DNA of 64,000 bases, from the NCBI RefSeq assembly GCF_047237965.1, contig NZ_JBDFLX010000002.1:248001-312000 (forward strand), in the 5' to 3' direction. The notes below the pieces were generated by a model. It saw nothing but the letters and a program-made list of their open reading frames with translations. It did no database searches and was not told the DNA's origin. Shown here piece by piece: positions 25,893 to 35,186 of the stretch (position 1 is the stretch's first letter; the number at the start of each line of letters is the position of its first letter). The DNA comes from Noviherbaspirillum_A sp047237965. GTDB taxonomy: Bacteria > Pseudomonadota > Gammaproteobacteria > Burkholderiales > Burkholderiaceae_D. The translations under genes and the position numbers were made by a program.

Positions 25893-25920
25893 GGTCATGC
25901 AATCGTCATCCTGTGGTCAT
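25893..25920 (+). promoter_or_regulatory. Pho box upstream of the first PhoX gene
   Basis: GTCAT occurs three times at exact 11-base intervals (25894, 25905, 25916), the spacing of PhoB half-sites (consensus CTGTCAT). A -10-like TAATCT lies at 25942-25947, somewhat far from the third unit. The gene it would serve encodes a PhoX-type protein. Confidence 0.6.
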
Positions 25921-26026
25921 GCCCTTGAAGCATGCGGTGATTAATCTTCCGCCAGTTCTTCGCGGCCGGCGCCGTCCGGACCGCGTGCGAAGGATCTGAC
26001 CCATGCTCATCGACAGGAGGAACACC

Positions 26027-27547
26027 ATGACCGACCACAATATCTCCGGCAAGCGCCGCAATCTGCTCAAGGGCCTGGCCGGCGCCCATGCGCTGCCCTT
26101 CATCGGCGCTCTCGGCGCGCTGCAGGCCAGGCAGGCGCACGCCGCCGACGGCGTCACTGCGCTGGTGGAAAGCCCCTACGGCCCGATCGCGCCCACCAAC
26201 GACATGACGACCGGCCTGCCGCTGCTGCAACTGCCGCCGGGCTTCACCTACAAGAGCTACGGCTGGCGCGGCGACCTGATGGGCAACGGCCAGCCCTGCC
26301 CGGGCGGCCACGACGGCATGGGCGTGATTGCCGCGGGCAGCCGCGGCAACCGGGTGGAGGTGGTGCTGGTGCGCAACCATGAAATCGGCTTCGTCGCGCC
26401 GGAAAGCGTGATCGATGCGCCCGCCGTCTATGACCGCGGCACCAACAGCGGCCTGGTCAACAAGCCCGGCGGCGGCACCACCAACCTCGCTTTCCGCGAC
26501 GGCAAATGGGTCGGCATGACGCCCAGCCTGGGCGGCACCCAGGGCAACTGCGCCGGCGGCGTCACGCCCTGGGGCACCTGGCTGACCTGCGAGGAAGTCA
26601 GCTCGGACGCGGCCAGCAGCGCCGGCAACATGCACGGCTACGTATTCGAAGTGCGGGCCGACCCGTCTTCCACCTCGGCCCGGCCCATCGTCGGCATGGG
26701 CCGCTTCGGCCACGAGGCGGCCGCGGTCGATCCGGCCACCAGCATCGTCTACATGACCGAGGACAGTTCCGGCAAATCCGGCTTCTACCGCTACGTGCCC
26801 CGGGTGACGCCGGGCGCGCCGGGCACGCTGGCGCAGGGCGGCACGCTGCAGATGGCAAGGGTGAAAGGCATGTCCAATGCCAATCTGGCCACGGTATCGG
26901 TGGACCAGCAATATGAACTGGAATGGGTGACCATCGCCAATCCCGACCAGGCGCGCGGCACTGCCACCGGCCTGAACGGCCAGGTGATCACCAATGCGGC
27001 CGGCCCCTTCGTGCAGGGCTGGGCACAGGGCGCGGCGCGCATGAATCGCGGCGAAGGCATGTGGTACTACCAGGGCCGGATCTATGTGATGGACACCAGC
27101 GGCGGTTCGGCGTCGCGCGGCACGGTCTGGGAACTCGACCTGGCGCGCCAGCGCATCACCTGCATCTACAGCAGCCCCGGCGCGCTGGTGGGGAACATGG
27201 GCGACAACCTGACCGTCAGCCCCGGCGGCGGCCTGCTGCTGTGCGAGGACGGCGGCGCGGAAACCGGCGACCGCTTCGGCATCGGCCAGCGCCTGATGGG
27301 CCTGACCGATGCCGGCGATGCGTACATTTTCGCCAAGAACAATGTCAACCTGACGGCGGAACAGGTGGCGGCGGCCGGCAAGGTAGCCAGCGCCGCAGGC
27401 GACAACCGCACCCGGGAATTCTGCGGCGCCTGCTTCGATCCGACCGGGCGCTTCCTGTTCGTCAATATCCAGACGCCGGGCATCACCTTCGCCATTACCG
27501 GACCCTGGGCCAAGGGGCCGCTGCATTCCCGCGGCAACGGCGCGTAG
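26027..27547 (+). CDS. PhoX-family (DUF839) exported phosphatase-like protein
   Basis: The ATG at 26027 follows AGGAGG. The 506-residue protein starts with a twin-arginine-type signal (SGKRRNLLKGLAGAHAL, cut near ARQAHA). The DUF839/PhoX body shows VRNHEIGF, PWGTWLTCEEV, GRFGHEAAAVDPATSIVYMTEDS and a late FVNIQTPG. PhoX enzymes are calcium-iron phosphatases folded in the cytosol and exported by Tat. The residues that bind metal in PhoX (E and D in NHE, CEE, GRFGHEA, TEDS) are present. Activity as a phosphatase is inferred. A Pho box lies upstream. Confidence 0.85.
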   Translation: MTDHNISGKRRNLLKGLAGAHALPFIGALGALQARQAHAADGVTALVESPYGPIAPTNDMTTGLPLLQLPPGFTYKSYGWRGDLMGNGQPCPGGHDGMGVIAAGSRGNRVEVVLVRNHEIGFVAPESVIDAPAVYDRGTNSGLVNKPGGGTTNLAFRDGKWVGMTPSLGGTQGNCAGGVTPWGTWLTCEEVSSDAASSAGNMHGYVFEVRADPSSTSARPIVGMGRFGHEAAAVDPATSIVYMTEDSSGKSGFYRYVPRVTPGAPGTLAQGGTLQMARVKGMSNANLATVSVDQQYELEWVTIANPDQARGTATGLNGQVITNAAGPFVQGWAQGAARMNRGEGMWYYQGRIYVMDTSGGSASRGTVWELDLARQRITCIYSSPGALVGNMGDNLTVSPGGGLLLCEDGGAETGDRFGIGQRLMGLTDAGDAYIFAKNNVNLTAEQVAAAGKVASAAGDNRTREFCGACFDPTGRFLFVNIQTPGITFAITGPWAKGPLHSRGNGA

Positions 27548-27953
27548 GGCAGGAGAGGGCGCGTCGGCACGATCGGGCCGCACGACGAAGGCAGATTCAT
27601 TGCCTTCCTCGTGGCGGGCAGTCTGAAAGACGCTCTGTAAGCCTGGACCGGGCTTCATCCGACGCCAGTATCAGACGAAACGGCACCCCGGCGGGCGCGG
27701 CGCGAACAGCGCGTTGCGCCCGCTGTTGTTTATTGGAAGCGATTATCGCCCAAATTTAATTTCCTGCTGGTAATATACTGAGAATTACTGATTATTCCCG
27801 AGCGGCGGTTAACAATGCCCTGTTGACTCGGGACAGCAGTGCTGTCGCTGCCTTATCTGCTCCGTCATTTTCAGTCGCCATGCTCTACCCGTCCGATATC
27901 GCTTTCCATTACCTGCCGCCGTTCCAGCAGCGCTTCCCAAGGGGAACCGCCCC
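27548..27953. other. Gene-less stretch
   Basis: Nothing supported as a gene. The stretch 27730-27800 is AT-rich and probably holds the promoter of the following diguanylate cyclase gene. Confidence 0.4.
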
Positions 27954-29453
27954 ATGCTGAAACGCGTCCTGAACATCCAGCCGGCGGCCGCGCCCGCTGC
28001 CGCGCCCGCTGCCGCGCCTCCCGCCGAGGCAGCGGTGACGTTGACGCCCGAGGCCGTGCTGCGTCTGCTGCTGGAGCAACTGCGCCCTTTGCGTGGGGAA
28101 ATGTCGGTATTCGCGCCGCGCCTGGGCCGGGCTCTGGACCAGGCCGACTGGGCGCTGGCCAGCAGGACGCTGCTGGATCTGGTGCAGATGGCAACCGAGC
28201 TGTCCGGCCGTGCGCCGGCACGGCGCGAGTCGATCGAGCTTGAAGCGCCGGCCGGCGCCGACGCGTGGCAGTCGGCCACCGCCATGCTGCTCGAATGCGG
28301 CATGCCGGCGCTGCTGGCGGCAGGCGATGCGCTGGCGACGCGCGCCAGAAGCGCCGCCGGGCGCGTCAGAAGCGTGAATGGACCGCAGCAGACCGAAGGC
28401 GTGCTGCAGGAAATGGCCAGCCTGGTCGACGACTGCGCCGGCCATGGCGAGCTGTCCCGGCAGAAGCAGAGCCTGTTGCTGGACCTGCTGCGCCACCTGA
28501 GCGCCAACATGGCCGGGCTGGCCGAGCAGCAGTCCTGGGCGCACGGCCAGGCAGCCACGGTGCAGGCGTTGCTGGACAGCCCACTGAGCGTGGACGTGCT
28601 GCAGGCGGCGATCGCCAATCTGCAGGATGTCGCCGCCCGCCAGTCCAGGATCAAGGAAAGCCGCGACCAGGCCCGCGACTCGGTCGAGCGCATGCTGCAA
28701 ACCTTCATTGCGAGCCTCGATACCGTCGCCGACAGCACCGGGCAATACCATACCCGCATCAGTGCCTATTCCAGCGAACTGGCGGACGTGCGCGACGCCG
28801 AGCAACTGCGGCCCATCCTGGCGGCGGTGCAGCGTGAAACCGCCACGCTGGAAAACCATGCCCGCACCGTCAGCGCGCAGGCCGGCGCGGCGCGCTCGGA
28901 GCTGCTCGCCGCGCAGAAGCGCATCCAGGCGCTGGAAGCCAAGCTGGAGGAAATGAGCGAACTGGCGCGCGAGGATGCGCTGACAGAGAGCCTGAACCGG
29001 CGCGGCATGCTGGAAGCGCTGGGCCGCGAAATGCAGCGCTCGCGCCGCTACCACACGCCGCTGTGCGTGTCCCTGCTCGACATCGACAACTTCAAGCAGT
29101 TGAACGACAAGCTGGGCCACCAGGCCGGCGACAACGCGCTGGTGCATCTGGTCAGGGTGATCCGGGCCACGCTGCGGCAGATGGATGTGATCGCGCGCTT
29201 CGGCGGCGAGGAGTTCATGCTGCTCCTGCCCAACACCACGCTGCCGGATGCGATGCAGGCAGTCACCCGCATCCAGCGCGAACTGACCAAGTCCATCTTC
29301 ATGTTCGAGCACCAGAAGGTGCTGGTGACCTTCAGCGCCGGCGCGGCGCTGGTGGGCATAGCCGAAGGCCAGGACCAGCTGATACAGCGGGTCGACGCCG
29401 CGCTGTACCAGGCCAAGCGCGAAGGCAAGAACCGGGTAGTGGCGGCCGCCTAG
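27954..29453 (+). CDS. Diguanylate cyclase with long helical sensor region
   Basis: The 499-residue soluble protein starts with an Ala/Pro repeat (residues 10-25), then about 300 residues of helix with coiled-coil pattern (SELADVRDAEQLRPILAAV, LLAAQKRIQALEAKLEEM). A GGDEF domain follows at about 335-495. The active site is GGEEF near residue 416. The I-site RQMD sits five residues before it, so product inhibition is expected. DLDNF is seen as DIDNFKQLNDKLGHQAGD. It should synthesise c-di-GMP. What the N-terminal region senses is unknown. Confidence 0.93.
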   Translation: MLKRVLNIQPAAAPAAAPAAAPPAEAAVTLTPEAVLRLLLEQLRPLRGEMSVFAPRLGRALDQADWALASRTLLDLVQMATELSGRAPARRESIELEAPAGADAWQSATAMLLECGMPALLAAGDALATRARSAAGRVRSVNGPQQTEGVLQEMASLVDDCAGHGELSRQKQSLLLDLLRHLSANMAGLAEQQSWAHGQAATVQALLDSPLSVDVLQAAIANLQDVAARQSRIKESRDQARDSVERMLQTFIASLDTVADSTGQYHTRISAYSSELADVRDAEQLRPILAAVQRETATLENHARTVSAQAGAARSELLAAQKRIQALEAKLEEMSELAREDALTESLNRRGMLEALGREMQRSRRYHTPLCVSLLDIDNFKQLNDKLGHQAGDNALVHLVRVIRATLRQMDVIARFGGEEFMLLLPNTTLPDAMQAVTRIQRELTKSIFMFEHQKVLVTFSAGAALVGIAEGQDQLIQRVDAALYQAKREGKNRVVAAA

Positions 29454-29582
29454 TTCAGGGCAGCGCAGCCCGGCAAGGCCCGGGAAGTGCCGCGTCCGGC
29501 GTCATCTGCAAGGCAGCGGCATGACCGCGGGCGGGGATTGCCCCGTTCCCGCCATGCCGCGCCAGGCGCTGCGGTTACCGGC

Positions 29583-31565
29583 TTATGCCTTCTTCGTGCG
29601 GATCGCCGTGGCGTCGGCGGTGAGATAGCCGACCGCCGCGCCGAATGCATTCCGGTAATTGGCCTTGATCAGCGGATCGAGCGTGGACTTGACCGCGCTG
29701 TGGATAGGCAGCCAGTCGCCGGCATGCTGGAAGTTGCTCATGATGTAGGTCCAGCCATTGATCTCGTCTACCGCATGCAGGCCGGTGGACTCGCCGCCGG
29801 ACGGAATCGACATGATCCGCGCGAGCTGCCTTGTGTCCACGTTGTACGCCCACAGGAAGTTGTTGACGTGCTGGCTGCTGTCCTCGCCGATGAACAGGGT
29901 GCGCATCTTCTCCGAGAACTTCAGGTTGTCGGGATTGGCCACCTTGTCGGGATTGGCGGTGTTGCCGAGCGCGTCGGCGGGTATGTCCTGCCCCACCAGC
30001 AGCGCCTTCAGGTCGACCGGCATCCATTCGCTGCTGATGGCCACGCCGTTGGTGTCCTGCACGCCGCCCTTCAGGTTCAGCGCCATTACCGCGCCGGCAG
30101 CCAGCTGGCTCGGGATGGAGACGCCGTTGCCCGGCACGTTGAGCGCATTGCCGGCCACCATCGCGCTCTGGCAGTTCTGCAGCGCCGAGTAGGCCACCTT
30201 GTCGCGGGCGTTGACGGTGGTGCCTTCCATCTTGGTGAAGCCCATCGAGGCGCCCACCAGCGCGGCGTAGCGATGGGTTTCCAGGAAGGCCGCCGCCTTC
30301 TCCATGCCGGGCATCAGTTTGATCCACTCGATGCGGCCGTTGGCGGCCACCCTGGCATAGGCGGGGTCGGCGGGATCGGTGGTTTTCACATCCATGATGT
30401 CGGTCGGCCGCAGCGTGTTGGCCAGGCGCTGGACTTCGGCGCTGCTGGCCGAGCCCAGCCTGATCCAGGTCAGCGGCGCACCACTGGCGCTGGGATCGAG
30501 CGAGAAGCCGGCGCCCACTTTCGCGACATAGAGCGTGCCGGAAGACAGGTCTCTCTCGCGGTCGGCCACGAAGATGAAATAGCCGCTGTTGGTGGCATCG
30601 TCGCCCATCATCACGGTGCGGTTGTCCGGCATCACCTGCACCAGTTCATGCGAGATGCGGCCAAGGCAATAATGCTTTTTGATCGACGCCGTGCCGTCGG
30701 GATTGACCGTGACTTCGGGCAGGTGGCCGTAGTGGTAGGGGTTGGCCACCGTCTCGCTGCCGTACAGGTTCTTGCTGAAGGCGCGGAACTGGGCGTCGGT
30801 CGCGGCGCTGAAGGCATTCGGCTCGTATTCCTCGCTGGAGAGGTGGGTGCCCCATGGCGACAGGCTGGCGCCGCAGGTGATCCAGAGCCCGTTGACGGAG
30901 GAGGTGTCGACGTTGTGATACTTCACCAGCGACAGCTTGCCGGTGGCCGGGTCCTGGTCCAGCGTCAGCACCGCGATCGGCGACGGCAGCCTGCCGTACA
31001 TGTTGGTCACGCCGTCCTGCGCCAGGCTGGTGTACTCGAACTGCACCACGGCGAACACCGCATTGCCCTTGACGCCATTGACCCTGGCATTGGGCACTGT
31101 CAGCAGGGAGGTGCCGTCCGGCGAATCGGAGTAGAACTGGCGCGGGCTGGCCGGCACGCTGCTGTCGATGATGGGCTGGTTGTAGATGTCGACATAGCCG
31201 CCGGCGAGGATGGTGCCGCCGTTGCCGTCGGGGACGCGGTCGCCGGTGATGAAGAAGGGCTGATAGGCCAGCTTGTAGTCGACCTTGCTGGCATCGCTGT
31301 AATTGACCGTCATGGTCGAGCCCACGCTGGTGGTGGCCATTGCCGCCGGCGTCGTCAGGTTGGGCGCCGCCATCGCGCTGAAGCTGACCGAGGCGAACGA
31401 GGCCGTGGTCTTCGGCGCTTCCACCGGCGCGGCGGCAACGTTGTCGGAGCCGCCGCCGCAACCGGTCAGCAGCGTGGAAGCAAGCGCGGGGCCGAGCGGC
31501 AGCAGCGGCGCGCTGGCGAGGAATTTGAGTGCCTGGCGGCGGGAAAGCGGGGACTTGGTCGTCAT
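29583..31565 (-). CDS. PhoX-family (DUF839) Tat-exported lipoprotein
   Basis: The start at 31565 gives a Tat signal SRRQALKFLASAPLLPLGP followed by a lipobox LLTGC, so the mature protein should be a lipid-anchored Tat substrate. The 660-residue body is the longer type of PhoX: GLWITCGASLSPWGTHLSS then EEYEPN, CLGRISHELVQVMPDNRTV, MGDDATNSGYFIFVADRE, and late LFIGEDSS and GGESTGLHAVDEINGW. It is probably a calcium-dependent phosphatase released under phosphate limitation, supported by the Pho box and -10 upstream. It is a longer, only distantly similar relative of the gene at 26027. Confidence 0.88.
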   Translation of the reverse strand: MTTKSPLSRRQALKFLASAPLLPLGPALASTLLTGCGGGSDNVAAAPVEAPKTTASFASVSFSAMAAPNLTTPAAMATTSVGSTMTVNYSDASKVDYKLAYQPFFITGDRVPDGNGGTILAGGYVDIYNQPIIDSSVPASPRQFYSDSPDGTSLLTVPNARVNGVKGNAVFAVVQFEYTSLAQDGVTNMYGRLPSPIAVLTLDQDPATGKLSLVKYHNVDTSSVNGLWITCGASLSPWGTHLSSEEYEPNAFSAATDAQFRAFSKNLYGSETVANPYHYGHLPEVTVNPDGTASIKKHYCLGRISHELVQVMPDNRTVMMGDDATNSGYFIFVADRERDLSSGTLYVAKVGAGFSLDPSASGAPLTWIRLGSASSAEVQRLANTLRPTDIMDVKTTDPADPAYARVAANGRIEWIKLMPGMEKAAAFLETHRYAALVGASMGFTKMEGTTVNARDKVAYSALQNCQSAMVAGNALNVPGNGVSIPSQLAAGAVMALNLKGGVQDTNGVAISSEWMPVDLKALLVGQDIPADALGNTANPDKVANPDNLKFSEKMRTLFIGEDSSQHVNNFLWAYNVDTRQLARIMSIPSGGESTGLHAVDEINGWTYIMSNFQHAGDWLPIHSAVKSTLDPLIKANYRNAFGAAVGYLTADATAIRTKKA

Positions 31566-31660
31566 CTTGTTCAATAGGCAGTGGAATGGGGTTGACCTGC
31601 TCCGGCTGGCATCGCGGCCTTGGGCATCATGCATGGCCGCGCAGCGTTCAGGGTGAGCGG

Positions 31661-31693
31661 AGTATAGGAAGCACGTATGACGCGCTTATGACA
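31661..31693 (-). promoter_or_regulatory. Pho box and -10 of the second PhoX gene
   Basis: On the minus strand TTGTCATAAGCGCGTCATAC contains two GTCAT units exactly 11 bases apart (31688-31692 and 31677-31681). TATACT follows 10 bases later (31661-31666), the geometry of a PhoB-activated promoter. Confidence 0.75.
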
Positions 31694-31719
31694 ACCACGA
31701 CAGAACTGCCGCGCAACGC

Positions 31720-32499
31720 TCAGTAAGGAAGGACCCCAGCGTTGGCGCGGCCTGATTGCAGCGCATCCCGCAGCGCGGCGGTCACGGCCTCGCGCAGGGC
31801 GTGCCATGCCGCACCCGCTGTCGCATGGCGCTGGTTGATCTCCAGCTCGATGCCGAGATAGTCCGTACCGGGAAAGCGGCGACGCAGATAGGTCGTGAAG
31901 CCGTCGGCGGTGCCGGCATACGGATAGTTCATGCGCACCTTCAGCCCGGGCGCATGGCGGCCCAGCGCAAGCCGCCATTCGCGGCACAGCGCGCGCTCGC
32001 CGCCGCGGCGCGGATCGTAGAGCAGGCCGATGTCGGCGTCGCGCACGGCGCCGTCCAGCTCCGGCGTGAAGCTATGGGACGACAGGTGCACCACGCGCAG
32101 GCCATCACTGATCATCGTGCCGATGCGGGTCTCGACCGCGTCGCGGTAGGGAAGGTAATACCGTTCGATCAGCTCGCGGCGCAGCTCGGCGCCGGCGTCC
32201 CTGGTGAATTCGGAGTACAGGCGGGCATGCCGCGGCGAGCGGTTCAGCTCGATCAGCAGGCGGCTGACCGTGCAGGCATGCAGCGGCGCAGCCAGGGCTG
32301 CCGCCAGTTCGCGCGCCATGCGCAGCGCGCCGGGATCATAGCCGCGGTGGCTGCGCAGCACCGCGCCATGACCGTCAAACAAATGACGGTAGGCGGCGGG
32401 AATGCGGTTGCCGCCGTGTTCGCAACTGATCAGGAAGCCATCGTCCTTTTTCACGTCGATGGTCCCGGCGCGGCGCCCGGCCATATGCATGGCGGGCAT
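31720..32499 (-). CDS. N-formylglutamate amidohydrolase-family protein
   Basis: The 259-residue protein shows the family opening FLISCEHGGNRIPAAY, LLIELNRSPRHARLYSEF, the metal/active-site stretch VVHLSSHSFTPELDG and DIGLLYDPRRGGE, and the closing GIELEINQRH. HutG-like enzymes hydrolyse N-formyl-glutamate, but relatives in amidoligase operons are thought to cut gamma-glutamyl or similar amides. It is the last of four genes and starts 6 bases after the GCS2 stop. No histidine-utilisation gene is near, which argues against a role in histidine breakdown. Confidence 0.88.
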   Translation of the reverse strand: MPAMHMAGRRAGTIDVKKDDGFLISCEHGGNRIPAAYRHLFDGHGAVLRSHRGYDPGALRMARELAAALAAPLHACTVSRLLIELNRSPRHARLYSEFTRDAGAELRRELIERYYLPYRDAVETRIGTMISDGLRVVHLSSHSFTPELDGAVRDADIGLLYDPRRGGERALCREWRLALGRHAPGLKVRMNYPYAGTADGFTTYLRRRFPGTDYLGIELEINQRHATAGAAWHALREAVTAALRDALQSGRANAGVLPY

Positions 32500-32505
32500 T
32501 GCGCC

Positions 32506-33720
32506 TCACGGCAGGAAGGCATGTCCCTGCTCCAGGCAATCGCACAGCCGGCGGCAGGCATGCGTCATGCCTTCGCGCGCGATGGCGTCGCGCAGCCGCC
32601 GCGCCAGCGTGCCATGCCGGAGGATGGTCTCCAGCGGCGACCGCCACCAGGCCTGGTCCTGGCTGGCCAGCAGCGGCCGCAGCAGCCCGCGCCAGACGTC
32701 GGCCGCAGAAAGGCGCGCTTCGGTGAAGCCGAGCAGCCGCAGATAGCGGGCGTTGTCGATCACGGCGGCATCGCCGTCGCGGATGCAGGCAGCCAGCACG
32801 GCGGCCAGCGCTTCGGTGGCGATCTCCTGCTGCGCGCCGAGGTCGCCATCGGCATACAGCCGGCGCGTCACGTCCACCGCCGCGGCCGCCACCGCAAGGT
32901 CGGCGTCCGGATGTTCCTGGGTGTCGATCACGCGGATCTCGATGGCGTCGCGGTCGAACCGGGCAATGGCGCCGCGCGAATTGAGCCATTCATACCGCAG
33001 CACGTGGTCCGGGTCCAGCGCGGCGATATCGTCATACATCGGCTGCAGGATGCGGGCCTCGTAATCGGCCTGGCTGCGCACGGTCTCCGGCACCACCAGC
33101 CCGGCGATGGACGGCATGCGGTCGGCATTGTGGGTATAGACATGCATCCGGTAATCCGCATAGCCGGTATCGCGTCCGTCGGCGTAGGGCGAACTCGCGG
33201 CCAGCGCAGGCAGCAGCGGCAGCACCAGCCTGATCGCCGCATGCAGACGGGCGAACTCGTCGTCGCCGGCGAAGGGCAGGTTCACATGCATGCTCTGCAG
33301 GTTGGACCAGCCATGGCCCCGGCTGTCGAAGATGCGGTCGTAGGCCTGGTAGATGTCCTGGTTCTGATACGGCCATAGCCGGGTCTCGCGGTCCGGGTCC
33401 ATCCACGGATGCATCGCGCCCGGCATCAGCCGCGCACCCATGCCGGCGAGCAGGCCATTGATCTGGTCGACCTCGCGCCGGAAGGCCGCCGGCAGGCCGT
33501 CGAGCGACGCGGCGGGCATCAGGTTCTTGACCTCCACCAGGTGCATCACCAGCTCGTTGGACCAGCCCATCTCGCCATGCGTGACTTCATAGTCCTCGCT
33601 GCCGGGCGCGGCCGCCAGCAGCCTGTCGGCCACGGGCAGTACGTCCAGGGTCTCGCGCTCGACGATCATGTATTCCAGCTCGATGCCGACGCCGCCGAAG
33701 GCATGCAGCGGCGCGCTCAT
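32506..33720 (-). CDS. GCS2-family carboxylate-amine ligase
   Basis: This 404-residue protein of the glutamate-cysteine ligase type 2 (YbdK) superfamily has the conserved GGVGIELEYMIVE near residue 10, HGEMGWSNELVMHLVEVKN near 48 and SNLQSMHVNLPF near 139. Later comes YEWLNSRGAIARFDRDAIEIRVIDTQE near 242 (metal-binding glutamates and arginines). GCS2 enzymes join a carboxylate to an amine with ATP. Its ATG overlaps the stop of the RimK-like gene (ATGA). It is divergent from true GshA and from the YbdK start, so the product is unknown. Confidence 0.88.
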   Translation of the reverse strand: MSAPLHAFGGVGIELEYMIVERETLDVLPVADRLLAAAPGSEDYEVTHGEMGWSNELVMHLVEVKNLMPAASLDGLPAAFRREVDQINGLLAGMGARLMPGAMHPWMDPDRETRLWPYQNQDIYQAYDRIFDSRGHGWSNLQSMHVNLPFAGDDEFARLHAAIRLVLPLLPALAASSPYADGRDTGYADYRMHVYTHNADRMPSIAGLVVPETVRSQADYEARILQPMYDDIAALDPDHVLRYEWLNSRGAIARFDRDAIEIRVIDTQEHPDADLAVAAAAVDVTRRLYADGDLGAQQEIATEALAAVLAACIRDGDAAVIDNARYLRLLGFTEARLSAADVWRGLLRPLLASQDQAWWRSPLETILRHGTLARRLRDAIAREGMTHACRRLCDCLEQGHAFLP

Positions 33721-35186
33721 GGCTTCATCCCCCGCAGCGCCTCGATGCGCTTGTTGAACACGCCCATCACCTCGCGGTACAGCGCATCGCCAAGCACGCC
33801 GTCCTCGTTGCCGGCATCCACGTTCGGATTGTCATTGATCTCGATGATGTAGCACTGGCCATCCACTTCCTTCAGGTCGACGCCGTAGAAGCCGTCGCCG
33901 ATCAGGCCGGCCGCACGCACCGCGATGTCGATCACTTCGTTGGGCGCCTCGCCGATCGACAGCGCCTCGGTCCTGCCCTCGCTGGTCTGGACGCTGTCGT
34001 GCCGGATGATCTGCCAGTGCCCTGGCGCCATGTAGTACTTGCACACGAACAGCGGCCGGTTGTCCAGCACAGCGATGCGCCAGTCGAATTCCGTCGGCAG
34101 GTACTGCTGGGCCAGCACCAGTTCCGAATGGCGCAGCAGCTCGCTCACCTTGCTCATCAGTTCCTCCTCGGTGTGGACCTTGGCCACGCCTAGCGAGAAG
34201 GCGCCGTCAGGCTGCTTGAGGATGCAGGGCAGGCCCAGCGTCGGAATGATGCGGTCGATATTGTCGGGATGGACGACCAGCGTCTTCGGTATCGGTATGT
34301 GATGGCGGGTCAGCAGTTCGGCCAGGTAGATCTTGTTGGTGCAGCGCAGGATGGCGTCGGGATCGTCGATCACCACCATCCCGGCCGCCGCCGCCAGCCG
34401 CGACAGGTGATAGGTGTAGTGGTTGACGTTGGTGGTGTCGCGGATGAACAGCGCATCGAATTCGGTCAGGCGGCCGGCGTCGCGCCGCGTGATCAGGCTG
34501 GGCTTCATGCCCAGCATGGTGGCTGCCTCGCAGAACTTGTGCAGCGCCTGCGGGTTGGAGGGCGCTTCCTCGCGCTGCGGGTCATGCAGGATGGCGATCA
34601 GCGGCGCTTCGCCGGCCGGCCGCGTGCTGCGTATCTTCTGCCGCCGCATATAGGCCTGCACCGACTGGCAGAACGCATCGCGGTCGGCTTCGGGAATCTC
34701 GCCCGGTTCGCCGGCGCGGATCGTCATCAGCCGCCAGTTGCCGGCGGTGCGCTTGAAGCGGGCATGCAGAATGGGCGCGGACAGGCTGCGGAACAGCTCC
34801 ATGCACAGATGCTCGTTGCGGCGGTCGCCGCCGGCATCGTGGCCGAAGTAGACCCGCAGCTCGGCCTGGTCCTGTTCCAGCGGCGCGAAGGTGCAGTTGA
34901 CGAGGTCGCCCAGCCTGTCCCTGACATTTTGCAGCAGCTCGCTCGATTGCAGGTCCTTCAGCGCTTCCACGCCGGGCAGCGGCTGGTGGCCGCGCGCCTC
35001 CGCCAGCAGGGACACATAATAGCCATGGCTCTGGTAGCGGTAATTGCTGCACAGGTTGAATACCCGGGCCGAAGCCAATTCGCCGAAGGCCGGGTCGATC
35101 AGGTAGTTGCGGGCGGCAATGGCGGTGATGCCGGGAATGTTGAATGGCCAGTCTTCCGGCCGGCTGACAACGAACAGAATCTTCAT
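33717..35186 (-). CDS. RimK-type ATP-grasp ligase with RLAN N-terminal domain
   Basis: Residues 1-150 match the RimK-like ATP-grasp N-terminal (RLAN) domain (ILFVVSRPEDWPFNIPG, ARVFNLCSNYRYQSHGYYV). A helical linker follows. The ATP-grasp ligase spans about 215-480: IRDTTNVNHYTYHLSRLA, CTNKIYLAELLTRHHIPIP, the glycine loop KQPDGAFSLGVAKV, and the magnesium site EINDNPNVDAGNEDG. RimK relatives add glutamate or other amino acids to peptides or proteins. It overlaps both neighbours by ATGA (35183-35186, 33717-33720), so translation is coupled with the C39-like peptidase and the GCS2 ligase. Confidence 0.93.
   Translation of the reverse strand: MKILFVVSRPEDWPFNIPGITAIAARNYLIDPAFGELASARVFNLCSNYRYQSHGYYVSLLAEARGHQPLPGVEALKDLQSSELLQNVRDRLGDLVNCTFAPLEQDQAELRVYFGHDAGGDRRNEHLCMELFRSLSAPILHARFKRTAGNWRLMTIRAGEPGEIPEADRDAFCQSVQAYMRRQKIRSTRPAGEAPLIAILHDPQREEAPSNPQALHKFCEAATMLGMKPSLITRRDAGRLTEFDALFIRDTTNVNHYTYHLSRLAAAAGMVVIDDPDAILRCTNKIYLAELLTRHHIPIPKTLVVHPDNIDRIIPTLGLPCILKQPDGAFSLGVAKVHTEEELMSKVSELLRHSELVLAQQYLPTEFDWRIAVLDNRPLFVCKYYMAPGHWQIIRHDSVQTSEGRTEALSIGEAPNEVIDIAVRAAGLIGDGFYGVDLKEVDGQCYIIEINDNPNVDAGNEDGVLGDALYREVMGVFNKRIEALRGMKP

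Noticed and set aside
29487..31577. A 696-codon open frame antisense to the second PhoX gene
   Set aside because: It mirrors the codon bias of the PhoX gene. Its product is His/Gly/Arg-rich with no domain, and the opposite strand has a clear Tat lipoprotein.
32506..33720. Reading the GCS2 gene as glutathione synthesis (GshA)
   Set aside because: The protein has GCS2 family motifs, but it is coupled to RimK-RLAN and a C39-like peptidase, with no GshB nearby, so a glutathione role is not supported.
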